Source: Deltaproteobacteria bacterium | Lineage (GTDB): Bacteria > Desulfobacterota > BSN033 > UBA1163 | Length of the DNA: 55,220 nt | NCBI GenBank assembly: GCA_018333535.1 | Contig: JAGXTA010000088.1 | Span: 1-55,220, forward strand | Direction of reading: 5' to 3' | In this document: positions 46,893-55,212 of the stretch, piece after piece | Layout of the letters: the number at the start of each line of letters is the position of its first letter | Position numbering within the stretch: position 1 is the stretch's first letter | Position numbers and translations under genes: made by a program | The notes under the pieces: generated by a model | What the model was told of the DNA's origin: nothing | Seen by the model: only the letters and a program-made list of their open reading frames with translations | The model's database searches: none

Positions 46893-48254
46893 TCAATTCA
46901 ATGGGCTTTTTCCCCCTTCCATTTTCTGAAAGATATCGGAGTGGTGTCGTAGAATATTGCCGGAGCGGCTGCGCCAGAATTGATAATTGTGTTCGGAATT
47001 TCCATTGAAGGGCTGAACCGGTATCTGATGGCTTTTCTCACTTAAGACTTTCTCGAAATTTTGATTTCCCTCCATAATCCATGAATACCCCTCCTTCTCA
47101 CCATAATCGAAGTGGATCCAGGGAGGTAATGGGTTAACCCCCTTTTGTTTCAACAGGTTCACGGGATTGTTCGATTGAATATGTTTCAAATCGAGAGATG
47201 AACCGGGAGGGAGTCTCCGAGGCTCCAGACGACCGAAGATTTCTAAGAATTCTGGCAGGACCATCTTGAGCATCCATTTATCGCTGAGAAGTTCTATATC
47301 CAGAAGGCCGCTCTGACTGCTGACAGATTGGAAAAGGGTTGGGTATTTTAATCCCAGCTTCACTGCTCCGAATCCACCCATCGACATGCCACCGATGCCT
47401 CTTAAGGGAAGAAGCCTCTCCTTGTATTGGGACTGGGTATCAATATATCTCAGGAATTCAAGAAAATAGGACTCATATTTGCCCAGAGCGCTTGGTTTCA
47501 TCCGAAGAAAAGGAAAGAGAGAGTAGTTCAGATATTCCTCCGAACGGAAACCATCGCAAGCTTCTTGATCTTTTGTTTCAGGAAAGAGCCTCTTCCCTTC
47601 ATTTTCATCCGTATAGAATCCATTATCTCCATCCGGAAGCACAATGATCATCTGTTGAATACGATGAAAGGGATCATCCAAATTTCCTCTCGGATAAAGG
47701 TTATGAGAGACAATTGATTGGGCGATCTCCTTGGGACTGTAATCTTCTTTGAGAAGGCCCCCATACCTTGAAAGCTCCTCAAAACGATCCTCCAGAGACC
47801 TTTGCAATTCCCGATAGGTTCGATTTTTTAGATCCATCATCGCATAGGCAATGACTGCAATATCCTCATGGAGAAGCCAGTGGTATTCCTCCTCCTTTAC
47901 TTCGCAAAGAATCCTTCTCGCCTCCTCTTGAGACTGGGCTTTCCAGCTCCATCCCCTCCGGTGAAAATTATACCCATGTAGAAGATAGAGAACCGGATAT
48001 TTGACCTTAGGAGTCTGATAAAACTCCTCAGGAAGGATGACAAAGAACCCCTTTTCTTTCCCCAGGGCAGCAGAAAAGAATGTCTCATATCGAACCAGAT
48101 AATGAAACTTCTGGGATGGTTTGGGAGAAAGAAGATAGGAAAGCTCCGGGTCTTCGGGGCAACAGGGATGCTGGGCACCAAAAGTCTTAAACGACCCGAC
48201 CAATATCAATAGTATGGAGAAAAGAATGATCCAAAATCGTTTTCGACGACTCAT
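46893..48254 (-). CDS. Putative esterase with N-terminal anchor
   Basis: A 453-aa alpha/beta-hydrolase of the esterase D/PHB-depolymerase-like group. The N-terminus MSRRKRFWIILFSILLILVG is a membrane anchor or uncleaved signal. YLLHGYNFHRRGWSW matches the oxyanion-hole region, and GIGGMSMGGFGAVKLG is the nucleophile elbow (Ser near residue 300). A GNSEHNYQFWRS segment near residue 420 may hold the catalytic His. Start is uncertain: ATG 48254 or GTG 48263. It has no close functional neighbours. The substrate is unknown. Confidence 0.78.
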   Translation of the reverse strand: MSRRKRFWIILFSILLILVGSFKTFGAQHPCCPEDPELSYLLSPKPSQKFHYLVRYETFFSAALGKEKGFFVILPEEFYQTPKVKYPVLYLLHGYNFHRRGWSWKAQSQEEARRILCEVKEEEYHWLLHEDIAVIAYAMMDLKNRTYRELQRSLEDRFEELSRYGGLLKEDYSPKEIAQSIVSHNLYPRGNLDDPFHRIQQMIIVLPDGDNGFYTDENEGKRLFPETKDQEACDGFRSEEYLNYSLFPFLRMKPSALGKYESYFLEFLRYIDTQSQYKERLLPLRGIGGMSMGGFGAVKLGLKYPTLFQSVSSQSGLLDIELLSDKWMLKMVLPEFLEIFGRLEPRRLPPGSSLDLKHIQSNNPVNLLKQKGVNPLPPWIHFDYGEKEGYSWIMEGNQNFEKVLSEKSHQIPVQPFNGNSEHNYQFWRSRSGNILRHHSDIFQKMEGGKSPLN

Positions 48255-48413
48255 CTCAATCACGATTAATATACCTTCATAGAAACATTACCGCAACAAC
48301 AAATTAAAATTCATTATTCCTTTTGAATTTTCTCTTCCCTAATTTTTAAAAAAGGGGTATATTTCAAACGAGATCAACCTTTTTACTCCAATTGTTCAAC
48401 AAGAGGACGGAAA

Positions 48414-49199
48414 ATGAGAATACCGTTATACCAGGTCGATGCTTTTGCTTCACGGGTCTTTGCTGGCAATCCGGCGGCTGTCTGTCTTTTGGATCATTGG
48501 CTGGACGACTCAATCCTCCAGGCTGTGGCTGTTGAGAACAACCTGTCCGAGACGGCATTCTTGGTTCGTAATGCCGATGGTTTTGACCTCAGGTGGTTCA
48601 CTCCGGTTACGGAGGTTGCGCTATGCGGCCATGCAACTCTGGCCAGCGCTTTTGTCCTTTTTGCCTCACAGAAATGGCCGGAGGAACACATCCGGTTTCA
48701 AACACGCAAGAGCGGAGTGCTTGTGGTAACAAAACGTGATGATCTCTTTGAAATGGACTTCCCTGCAAAACCTGCCCATCCCCACGCTCCTCCCGCCGGA
48801 CTCAACGAGGCGTTGCGAGTCACACCGCAAGAAGTACTCAGCTCCGCAGAGGATCTGCTTGTGGTGTTGGACAGTGAGAAGACCATCAAAGCAGTGCAGC
48901 CCGATTTTTTCGCCCTGGAACGTGTAGCATGCCGCGGTACCATCATTACAGCCAGAGGGGATCGGAGCGACTTCGTGTCGCGCTTCTTCGCACCCCGAGT
49001 CGGCATACCCGAGGATCCGGTGACGGGATCTGCGCATTGTGTTTTGGTTCCCTATTGGGCAGGTGTTCTTCGTAAGAACGATCTTCATGCATTTCAGGTC
49101 TCAAAGCGAGGCGGTGAGTTGTTCTGCAAGCATGTTGGCGAGCGCGTAAAGATATCCGGCAATGCGGTTCTCTATATGGAGGGCGCCATAACGATATGA
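48414..49199 (+). CDS. PhzF-family isomerase-like protein
   Basis: A 261-aa PhzF-family protein with the diaminopimelate-epimerase fold. It has the N-terminal VDAFASRVFAGNPAAV, the catalytic Glu46 in ENNLSETAF, LRWFTPVTEVALCGHATLAS, and the C-terminal RFFAPRVGIPEDPVTGSAH. It is full length. No phenazine genes are nearby, so the substrate is open. Two tandem hairpins lie right after its stop codon, then a MITE-like element. Confidence 0.92.
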   Translation: MRIPLYQVDAFASRVFAGNPAAVCLLDHWLDDSILQAVAVENNLSETAFLVRNADGFDLRWFTPVTEVALCGHATLASAFVLFASQKWPEEHIRFQTRKSGVLVVTKRDDLFEMDFPAKPAHPHAPPAGLNEALRVTPQEVLSSAEDLLVVLDSEKTIKAVQPDFFALERVACRGTIITARGDRSDFVSRFFAPRVGIPEDPVTGSAHCVLVPYWAGVLRKNDLHAFQVSKRGGELFCKHVGERVKISGNAVLYMEGAITI

Positions 49200-49217
49200 A
49201 GTGTCGAACAAGCCGGA

Positions 49218-49253
49218 TGTAAGCGTCGGCTTACAGCCTCCGCTGAAGCGGAG
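49218..49253. repeat. Two tandem hairpins after phzF
   Basis: TGTAAGC-GTCG-GCTTACA (49218-49235) and CTCCGCT-GA-AGCGGAG (49238-49253) are consecutive perfect 7-bp stems, 18 nt after the stop. It superficially resembles an integron attC site but lacks the paired core sites. It may be a terminator without a U-tract. Confidence 0.55.
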
Positions 49254-49311
49254 CGTTCTGCTCTGACAAAGATTTGATTGTTGCAATAAAATGTGCTTGA
49301 ATAGACGTAAA

Positions 49312-49412
49312 CCCCGTTAGAAAAGGCAGGGTTTTAACTCTGCCTTCGATAATAAGCTGATGCTTTCTATTGCTACCATTCCCAGCATAAATACTGGGGC
49401 TTTCTAACGGGG
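49312..49412. mobile_element. MITE-like element, copy 2 (101 bp)
   Basis: Ends CCCCGTTAGAAA (49312-49323) and CTTTCTAACGGGG (49400-49412) match the terminal repeats of the element at 25957-26046. The interior differs and has its own hairpin (GGCAGGG...CTCTGCC at 49325-49344). It lies 18 nt before the antitoxin start codon. Confidence 0.8.
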
Positions 49413-49430
49413 TAAATGGAGGACATAAAT

Positions 49431-49664
49431 ATGCCTGTTGTTGCCAAAAAAGTGTTCGAGGAGGCATTATCGCTCCCAGCCGAGGCCCGAGTAAGCCTCG
49501 TTGAGAAGCTGCTCACCAGTCTCAATTCTCCCACACAGCCGGAAATTGACCGACTGTGGGCCGAAGAAACTGAAAGGCGCATTGCCCAAATTGACAAAGG
49601 CGAAGTAGCGCTTGTTCCCGGAAAAAAGGTTTTCTCTAATATCCGTAAGAAATATCAGCGATGA
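49431..49664 (+). CDS. Addiction-module antitoxin-like protein
   Basis: A 77-aa protein resembling the short 'addiction module component' antitoxin family: EEALSLPAEARVSLVEKLL, a linker, then ERRIAQIDKGEVALVPGKKV. GGAGG precedes the ATG at 49431. The stop overlaps the ATG of a following RelE/ParE-type reading frame (ATGA), the usual antitoxin-toxin arrangement. That toxin is cut to 14 residues (next entry). Confidence 0.75.
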   Translation: MPVVAKKVFEEALSLPAEARVSLVEKLLTSLNSPTQPEIDRLWAEETERRIAQIDKGEVALVPGKKVFSNIRKKYQR

Positions 49665-49705
49665 AATTCTACTTCCATCCGGATGCCAAACATGAGTTAG
49701 CCTGA
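49661..49705 (+). pseudogene. RelE/ParE-type toxin remnant
   Basis: The frame starting with the overlapping ATG reads MKFYFHPDAKHELA and then TGA. Toxins of the RelE/ParE group begin in just this way (hydrophobic strand, then a helix) but are about 95 aa long. No other frame downstream continues the domain. The antitoxin gene is now an orphan. Confidence 0.65.
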
Positions 49706-49854
49706 AATTGTCTATCAATCCAAGCCCTACCTCACCCTACCTCAAGCACCACCTTTGTAAAATCTCTATAAAATTATTTGATCATGATCAATAATTGGTT
49801 TAAATTGTTAGATACGTTGAAATAATTCTATCATTAAGTATGACTCCCCTCACC

Positions 49855-49887
49855 CTTTCCCTCTCCCCTCGGAGGGGAGAGGGAAAG
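49855..49887. repeat. Perfect 16-bp palindrome before acyl-CoA synthetase
   Basis: CTTTCCCTCTCCCCTC / G / GAGGGGAGAGGGAAAG: arms of 16 bp separated by 1 nt, 19 nt before the ATG at 49907. Related to the G/C palindromes at 3512 and 36553. In mRNA it would form a stable hairpin near the ribosome-binding site. Confidence 0.8.
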
Positions 49888-49906
49888 AGGTCAAGAAAGG
49901 AATTCT

Positions 49907-51298
49907 ATGGAAAAGAAATGTTTGGCAATGGACGCAATCTTTAATCCAAAGTCTGTAGCCGTGATAGGGGCATCGGACAACCCTGGCAAATTAGGGTCTC
50001 ATGTGATGAGAAGTCTGGCGGAAGGAAAATATCCGGGCAGAATCTATCCTGTCAACCCGGGAAAGGGAGAAATCCTTGGGATTAAAACCTACCCTTCCCT
50101 TCTCCATATTCCAGACGGAGTCGATCTTTCCGTCATCGTCCTTCCGGCCGAGCAGGTGCCAAAAACAATACTGGAATGCAACGAGAAGGGTGTGAAAGGA
50201 ATTATCCTCATCACTGCGGGGTTCAAAGAAATCGAGGACAGAAGAGGAGAATCTTTACAGAAAGAGATCACGGAACTGGCAAACCGGTTCGGAATCAAGA
50301 TCATCGGCCCGAATACATTCGGTATTGTCAATCTTCATCTTCCTTTAAATGCCTCTTTCACACCCGAGTTCTCCCGGGTTGAGAAAGGAGGAATCGGTTT
50401 CGTGAGCCAGAGCGGTGGGATGTCCCATCTCATCGGTTTTCTTTCAATGAAGAATCAGGTCGGGTTGAGCAAGATTGTAGGTCTGGGAAACCGCTGTAAT
50501 GTCGATTTCTGGGATATGCTGGAATATCTGGAGGAAGATCCGGATACGAAAGTGATAGCCATGTACCTCGAAGGACTTGATGAACCGAAAAAATTGATCG
50601 AGGCGGCAAGAATAAGAAATTCAAGAAAACCTATTATTGCTTATAAGGTGGGGCGTTCCTCAACCGGGGACAAAGCCTCGCAATTTCATACCGGCTCCCT
50701 TGCAGGAAAACATGAGATCTATGAGGCCGCCTTCAGACAGGCCGGTATTTTAACGGTGAGAAGTTCGGAAGAACTCCTCGATACAGCCAAAGCATTAGCC
50801 CTCTCTCTTCTGCCGGACGGAAATAGGGTGGCTGTGCTTTCCGGTCAGGCCGGGCCTGGAATGGCGGCCTGTGATGTCTGCGAGATCGAAGGGTTATCCA
50901 TTCCATCCTTCTCCCCCGACACGCAAAAGAAGATCGAGGCGCTCCTCCCGCCTCTTGCCATCAGAACGAATCCGGTGGACATGGGACCTGCCTGGTATGA
51001 TTCCGAAGCCATCAGAGGAATCGTTGAGTCTGTGCTGGAGGACAGAAAGATAGATGCTATCATTTTATGCATCATGTTTGCCTCGGCAAACAGATCCGCT
51101 GTTGGAACCCTCGCAGAATCCTTGCTTCAGATGGAAAGAAGAAAGCCGGTGATCTGCTGCATCTCCGCGCCCGACGGGATCTGGGATGAGGAGGTCAAAC
51201 GCCTTGAACATTCAGGCATTCCCAACTATCCCACTCCGGAAAGAGCTGCCAAAGCACTGGCTAACCTTGTGAGATATAAGAAATTTGTAACACTTTAG
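49907..51298 (+). CDS. ADP-forming acyl-CoA synthetase, alpha subunit
   Basis: A 463-aa protein with an N-terminal CoA-binding domain (AIFNPKSVAVIGASDNPGKL, residues about 9-28) and succinyl-CoA-ligase-like domains. The phospho-His region is present (FHTGSLAGKHEIYEAAFRQAGI, near residue 262). The ATP-grasp beta domain that completes the enzyme is not fused to it and is not found downstream. The complex would make ATP plus acid from acyl-CoA, or the reverse, which suits a fermenting or syntrophic life. GAAAGGAAT precedes the ATG. Confidence 0.88.
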   Translation: MEKKCLAMDAIFNPKSVAVIGASDNPGKLGSHVMRSLAEGKYPGRIYPVNPGKGEILGIKTYPSLLHIPDGVDLSVIVLPAEQVPKTILECNEKGVKGIILITAGFKEIEDRRGESLQKEITELANRFGIKIIGPNTFGIVNLHLPLNASFTPEFSRVEKGGIGFVSQSGGMSHLIGFLSMKNQVGLSKIVGLGNRCNVDFWDMLEYLEEDPDTKVIAMYLEGLDEPKKLIEAARIRNSRKPIIAYKVGRSSTGDKASQFHTGSLAGKHEIYEAAFRQAGILTVRSSEELLDTAKALALSLLPDGNRVAVLSGQAGPGMAACDVCEIEGLSIPSFSPDTQKKIEALLPPLAIRTNPVDMGPAWYDSEAIRGIVESVLEDRKIDAIILCIMFASANRSAVGTLAESLLQMERRKPVICCISAPDGIWDEEVKRLEHSGIPNYPTPERAAKALANLVRYKKFVTL

Positions 51299-51309
51299 CC
51301 TTTTGAAGA

Positions 51310-51446
51310 GGATATCAGATGATCAGGTTATTAGGAAGCAGGTTTCAGAATATTGGGATATCAGGTCAAGACAAAAGGTTGTTTTTCCTTTTCTGAGATC
51401 CTGGTACCCTGGTATTCTGCACACTGATATCCTGGTCACCTGATGC
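51310..51446. repeat. 8-bp-period inverted array (G), after acyl-CoA synthetase gene
   Basis: The left part (51310-51366) reads GATATCAG/ATGATCAG/GTTATTAG. The right part (51393-51446) reads ATCCTGGT/ACCCTGGT/ATTCTGCA/CACTGAT/ATCCTGGT. These are diverged inverted copies. It begins 11 nt after the gene's stop codon. Confidence 0.7.
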
Positions 51447-51522
51447 CCGTATTTTATCGCTCACAAGTCATTAGCAAGTTTTAAAGCACTAACCTGTTAA
51501 AAAAATTTATAGGTTGCTGTTC

Positions 51523-51945
51523 ATGAGTTTCTTCAATTCCATCTCCATTCGAATACCTTTGGCATTCATTGGAGGAATTTTTTATGGGTTTATCACCTAT
51601 CAAATCTTCCTCCTCCTCGACCTCTCCTCTCAGACCGCCATTGGTACAGGTCTTCTCGTCTTTTTCCTCTACCTCGGCTCAAGGCTGCTCGTTCTTTTCT
51701 CCGGAATCGATACCCCCTATTATTCAAAGGAACGGAAAGGTTCGCCTTACGAAAACACTGCCTTTTACCAAACTGCCCAATGGGTCGGAAAGTTCTATCA
51801 TTACCACGATGCCGTTCTTTTCATCTTTCTAACCTTAATCGCCATCGTTTTTCTAATCTCCCTCGTCCTGGATTGGGCCGGAAGCAATCCATTTGGAAAG
51901 ACAATCCGGGGACTCTTCCAACTCTTATCCCCAATACCTCAATAA
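51523..51945 (+). CDS. Hypothetical membrane protein, 140 aa
   Basis: A 140-aa protein with about three hydrophobic segments (residues 8-30, 34-58 and 98-120) separated by a polar loop (GIDTPYYSKERKGSPYENTAFY). I do not recognise the family. It may be an inner-membrane protein in the spacing between the acyl-CoA synthetase and ORF6N genes. ATG 51523 (MSFFNSISIRIPLAFIGG) is favoured over a start three codons earlier. Confidence 0.55.
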   Translation: MSFFNSISIRIPLAFIGGIFYGFITYQIFLLLDLSSQTAIGTGLLVFFLYLGSRLLVLFSGIDTPYYSKERKGSPYENTAFYQTAQWVGKFYHYHDAVLFIFLTLIAIVFLISLVLDWAGSNPFGKTIRGLFQLLSPIPQ

Positions 51946-52250
51946 ATGGTCCCGCTTCTAAATCCCCAAGATTACCCCGCAAGAAAGCCTTATTAAATCC
52001 AGATCCGCCTCTTTGATACCCCTCTGCAAGTAGTTGGACATCGTCTAAGGACAGCACCCTCATGCCAGCAATAAGGTAATAATTTTTAGAGAATAAAGGG
52101 TCATGAAAGGATCTGGTGAATTGCTATAATTTTCCGTTTTTGGTATAGTTAGGCCAAGTTCCAGGGGTGATTCGGGTTTTCTACGGGTATGCTACACGGC
52201 CACAATTTAGGATTACAGGCATCTGGACAATTCAAAGGTGAGGGAAGTTA
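51946..52250. other. Non-coding gap, 305 bp
   Basis: I see no gene, RNA or clear repeat here. A GAGGGAAG ribosome-binding site at its right edge serves the ORF6N gene. Confidence 0.5.
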
Positions 52251-52871
52251 ATGGATGATAAAATGTCAAAAGACAGATCCTTGGTCCCTCTTGAGCGCAT
52301 CGAACGATCCATCCTGATGATTCGTGGTCAGAAGGTGATGCTTGATCGAGATCTGGCCCAGCTATATGGTGTGGAAACTCGCGCCCTGAACCAGGCAGTC
52401 CGTAGAAATATAGACCGTTTCCCTGGGGATTTTATGTTTCGTTTAACCCGTGAAGAGATCATGAGGATATCACAATTTGTGATATCCTCGGGCGACCCCG
52501 GAGTCAAAACGCTGAAATTTTCAAAGAATGTAATGGCCTTTACAGAGCATGGCGTCGCCATGCTATCCAGTGTTTTGAACAGTCCCAGGGCCGTTCAGGT
52601 CAACATTCAGATCATGCGGACCTTTGCAAAACTCCGAGAAATGATATCGTTAAACAAAGATTTGGCCAGGAGACTGGATGAGCTTGAAAAGAAATACGAT
52701 ACCCAGTTCAAAATTGTTTTTGATGCCATCCGACAGCTAATGGCACCCCCAGAAACTAAGAGACGACCCATAGGGTTTCTGGTGGAAGAGCCGTATGTCC
52801 CCTATGGAGTTTCAAAAAGATTTAAAAAACAGACTTACGAGCGACACAAGACGGCAAGGAACTCCGCGTAG
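52251..52871 (+). CDS. ORF6N-domain protein (phage/mobile-type)
   Basis: A 206-aa protein with an N-terminal ORF6N DNA-binding domain: MIRGQKVMLDRDLAQLYGVE, TRALNQAVRRNIDRFPGDF, FMFRLTREE and FTEHGVAMLSSVL (residues about 20-110), followed by a coiled-coil C-terminus. Such proteins are common in phages and mobile islands. It is followed, in another frame and overlapping its 3' end, by a DUF3883-like remnant. Function unknown. Confidence 0.85.
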   Translation: MDDKMSKDRSLVPLERIERSILMIRGQKVMLDRDLAQLYGVETRALNQAVRRNIDRFPGDFMFRLTREEIMRISQFVISSGDPGVKTLKFSKNVMAFTEHGVAMLSSVLNSPRAVQVNIQIMRTFAKLREMISLNKDLARRLDELEKKYDTQFKIVFDAIRQLMAPPETKRRPIGFLVEEPYVPYGVSKRFKKQTYERHKTARNSA

Positions 52872-53119
52872 AGGTCAAAGCCCACATTGGGAGGGCAACT
52901 ATAGCGGAAGTGACGCAAAGACAGTACAAGGAGTACCTAGGCCAGCAAGGATACCGCTGGGAGCTCTGGAACGTCGAACATCTGGAGGAAAAAGATACCG
53001 AGCCAGTTACGATCACTCGGTATGATGACATCCCTGATGACGCGATTGATGTTCGAACATTCCGAGTAGATCTCAAAAAGTGTCAGTCATCTGCAAATCC
53101 ATCATCAGCAGCCGAATAA
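52826..53119 (+). pseudogene. DUF3883-like domain remnant
   Basis: The open frame begins after a stop at 52823 and overlaps the end of the ORF6N gene. It reads GKELRVEVKAHIGRATIAEV, TQRQYKEYLGQQGYRWELW and NVEHLEE. The VEVKA and Y-x-L-W-N-V pattern resembles the C-terminal part of DUF3883 (a PD-(D/E)XK-like domain often attached to restriction or helicase proteins). There is no good start codon before GTG 52910, which would drop the VEVKA motif. Probably the tail of a decayed larger gene. Confidence 0.45.
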
Positions 53120-53508
53120 GCTTCCAAAGGTACGGTTAACGCCCCCTGAGGAAGAATGATAAGAAGGCTGTGGGGCTTGGGATGTTTGGATTATGGATTA
53201 ATGCGGGGGCGTTCATAAAATTATAAGTATCTTAAAAAGGGGATAGATCATCCATAAAAAAGTTGGCCCAAATGTCCCTGGCCTCCCGTATCAACCCATT
53301 GTGGGAGGAATCGAGCGTACTCCCTGTTACACCTTGCTTTGCGACCTCTTCGGCCTCCATTAATCCCTTCCTTACTCTCCGTTCAAAATCGGAGGGGAAA
53401 ATGGTTTTGCTTTAAATTTAGCTTTTTAATATAATGGCATACGACACCGGATCGCGAAAGCCTTGTCAAATGGCCTTCGATGAACGAACAAATCAAAGGA
53501 GGTGCGCT
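53120..53508. other. Non-coding gap, 389 bp
   Basis: No gene is visible. The right edge contains AAAGGAGG (53495-53502), the ribosome-binding site for the QueG-like gene. An in-frame ATG at 53434 exists but lacks such a site. Confidence 0.5.
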
Positions 53509-54279
53509 GTGAAAGGAAAAATTAAGGAATTTGCTCTGGGTTGGGGTGTGGACGATGTTGGAATAGCCTCGGTTAGGGACTACAAGAGCCCGAAATCTCC
53601 GAATCTGGAGTCCATCTTTCCTGGAGCCAAATCGCTGGTTGTCCTCGCTTACAAGACACTTTCAAATTGCGAGAGTGAAAACATGCAGATTGCCATGGGG
53701 GGCCGACTCGACGAGATGGAATTTACACGCTCCACCAACTATAGAGTGGCGCGCTTTTTAGAGAAGGATTTGAAGGCTAAAGCAATAACTGTTCCCCCGT
53801 CTTATCCTTTATATATGAGCTATGAAACCAAGGGCACCATTGGAGATGTCTCATTGCGCCATGCGGCCATTGCTGCCGGCCTGGGCAACTTTGGCAGACA
53901 CAACCTGGTCATCCATCCGAAGATGGGATCGAGAGTGATTTTTACCGCCATGGTTACCGACCTCGATTTACCTTCGGATCCGCCCGTCACTGAAAAGCTC
54001 TGCACGGATTGTAATCTCTGTGTGGAGAGTTGCCCTGGGGGTGCGCTCAATGAAGAAGGTAAAACCGATGATATGAAATGCCTTAAAAACAGCCAGCCCT
54101 ATGGCATTGGAGGCGCCATCCGTTTCTGGACAAAATTTGCTGAGAGCACGACCGAAGACCAGAAAAAGATGGTTAGAGATGTAAACTTCTGGCGCCTCTA
54201 TCAGGCCGGCTTCATTGGATTTCAATATTTCTGTTTTAACTGTTTTAAATCCTGCCCGGTGGGACAAAATGAAAGCTAA
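53509..54279 (+). CDS. QueG-like 4Fe-4S protein
   Basis: A 256-aa protein related to epoxyqueuosine reductase and reductive-dehalogenase-like Fe-S proteins. GTG 53509 is chosen because AAAGGAGG lies 6 nt before it. The N-terminal part has GVDDVGIASVRDY and FPGAKSLVVLAYK, then LRHAAIAAGLGNFGRHNLVIHPKMGSRV. The ferredoxin part has CTDCNLCVESCPGGAL and a last set of cysteines (CFNCFKSCPVG). It is shorter than QueG (about 350 aa), lacking the C-terminal HEAT repeats, so tRNA modification is doubtful. Confidence 0.82.
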   Translation: MKGKIKEFALGWGVDDVGIASVRDYKSPKSPNLESIFPGAKSLVVLAYKTLSNCESENMQIAMGGRLDEMEFTRSTNYRVARFLEKDLKAKAITVPPSYPLYMSYETKGTIGDVSLRHAAIAAGLGNFGRHNLVIHPKMGSRVIFTAMVTDLDLPSDPPVTEKLCTDCNLCVESCPGGALNEEGKTDDMKCLKNSQPYGIGGAIRFWTKFAESTTEDQKKMVRDVNFWRLYQAGFIGFQYFCFNCFKSCPVGQNES

Positions 54280-54288
54280 CCATTGAAG

Positions 54289-54939
54289 ATGAGAGTTTGT
54301 CTTTTTTCCTTTCTCATGATTGGAGTGATGTTGGCGATGGCTGAATCCCCTGCCCTTTCAGTGGAGAAAGATGGAAGGAGGGCGGAGATGAAGAGACTGC
54401 TTCCCCTGAAAGTGGGGGACTATAAAGCGGATGGAAAGGATGAATTTTATGATCGCCAAACCGCTTTCCGATATATGGACGGCGCTGCCGAGTTTTATCG
54501 CTCTTACGATTTTAAACTTCTCATGGTCCGACGTTATCTGAAAGCAGGTCATCCTTCCTTGTTGGTAGAACTCTTCGATATGGGTTCATCCGAAGATGCC
54601 TTTGGAATCTTCTCTTACCAAACAGAAGAGGAAGAGGTTGGAATTGGCCAGGGATCGGATTATGGCGGAGGCCTGCTCCGTTTCTGGAAAGGAAAGTATT
54701 TTGCCAATGCCTTTGCTGAAAGAGAAACCCCTGCTGCGAGGAAGGACATCCTAACGATCGGCGGGGCCTTAGCGAGGGACATTAAGAAAGAGGGTTCAAA
54801 ACCAAAACTGATCCAATTCCTGCCCGAAGAGAATCTCCTCAAAAGAACCATTCGTTATTTTCATCTCCATCCGATCCTGAATCATCACTACTTTATTTCT
54901 CATGACAATATCCTTAACTTGAGAGTACCGAGTTCTTAA
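54289..54939 (+). CDS. DUF6599-like secreted protein, probably truncated
   Basis: A 216-aa protein with a signal peptide (MRVCLFSFLMIGVMLAMAES). The core (FYDRQTAFRYMDGAAEFYRSYDF, ELFDMGSSEDAFGIFSYQ) resembles DUF6599. Related proteins usually run to about 300 aa, from memory; here the sequence ends abruptly after FISHDNILNLRVPSS. A minus-strand IS-associated ORF starts 3 nt beyond the stop. I infer the 3' end was lost to an insertion. ATG 54289 is chosen over a TTG two codons upstream. Confidence 0.65.
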   Translation: MRVCLFSFLMIGVMLAMAESPALSVEKDGRRAEMKRLLPLKVGDYKADGKDEFYDRQTAFRYMDGAAEFYRSYDFKLLMVRRYLKAGHPSLLVELFDMGSSEDAFGIFSYQTEEEEVGIGQGSDYGGGLLRFWKGKYFANAFAERETPAARKDILTIGGALARDIKKEGSKPKLIQFLPEENLLKRTIRYFHLHPILNHHYFISHDNILNLRVPSS

Positions 54940-54942
54940 CGA

Positions 54943-55212
54943 TCAAGATAGCTTGATTTTGCCTTCCTTTGCAAGTGTGATTTTCATCTGCGAGAGTTGA
55001 ATCGCTAAATCGATCCACTGTTGCGTGAGTTTTTTAAATCGTTTGAATGTCGCGATTTGTCGTTTGAGGTCTTGTACGAATTCAGCCTTGACGTATTCGG
55101 TTTTGCTTTTCATCCGATAGGTGTAACTGATCTGATAGAATCCGCCTTTTTTTTCTTTGGGCCTCTGATATTGGTACGTCAGTGACCCTGGCCTCATCTC
55201 CCCGATGCTCAT
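54943..55212 (-). CDS. Small IS-associated ORF (DUF6788-like)
   Basis: An 89-aa basic protein (MSIGEMRPGSLTYQYQRPKE...). It has a beta-hairpin-like N-terminus with QYQRPKEKKGGFYQISYTYR and a helical C-terminus. Small proteins of this kind, annotated DUF6788, are often found before transposase genes. Such a transposase is not visible because the window ends 8 nt upstream of the start. It lies opposite in strand to, and directly beside, the truncated gene. Confidence 0.5.
   Translation of the reverse strand: MSIGEMRPGSLTYQYQRPKEKKGGFYQISYTYRMKSKTEYVKAEFVQDLKRQIATFKRFKKLTQQWIDLAIQLSQMKITLAKEGKIKLS

Noticed and set aside
49200-49260. Integron attC site after phzF
   Set aside because: There are two separate short hairpins rather than one long imperfect one, the core sites do not match (GTTCTGC rather than GTTRRRY), and no integrase is nearby.
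52251-53119. Anti-phage defence system
   Set aside because: ORF6N plus a fragment of a DUF3883-like domain is not enough; no nuclease, helicase or known defence partner is complete.
53509-54279. Genuine queG (epoxyqueuosine reductase)
   Set aside because: About 100 residues shorter than QueG, without the C-terminal HEAT-like part.
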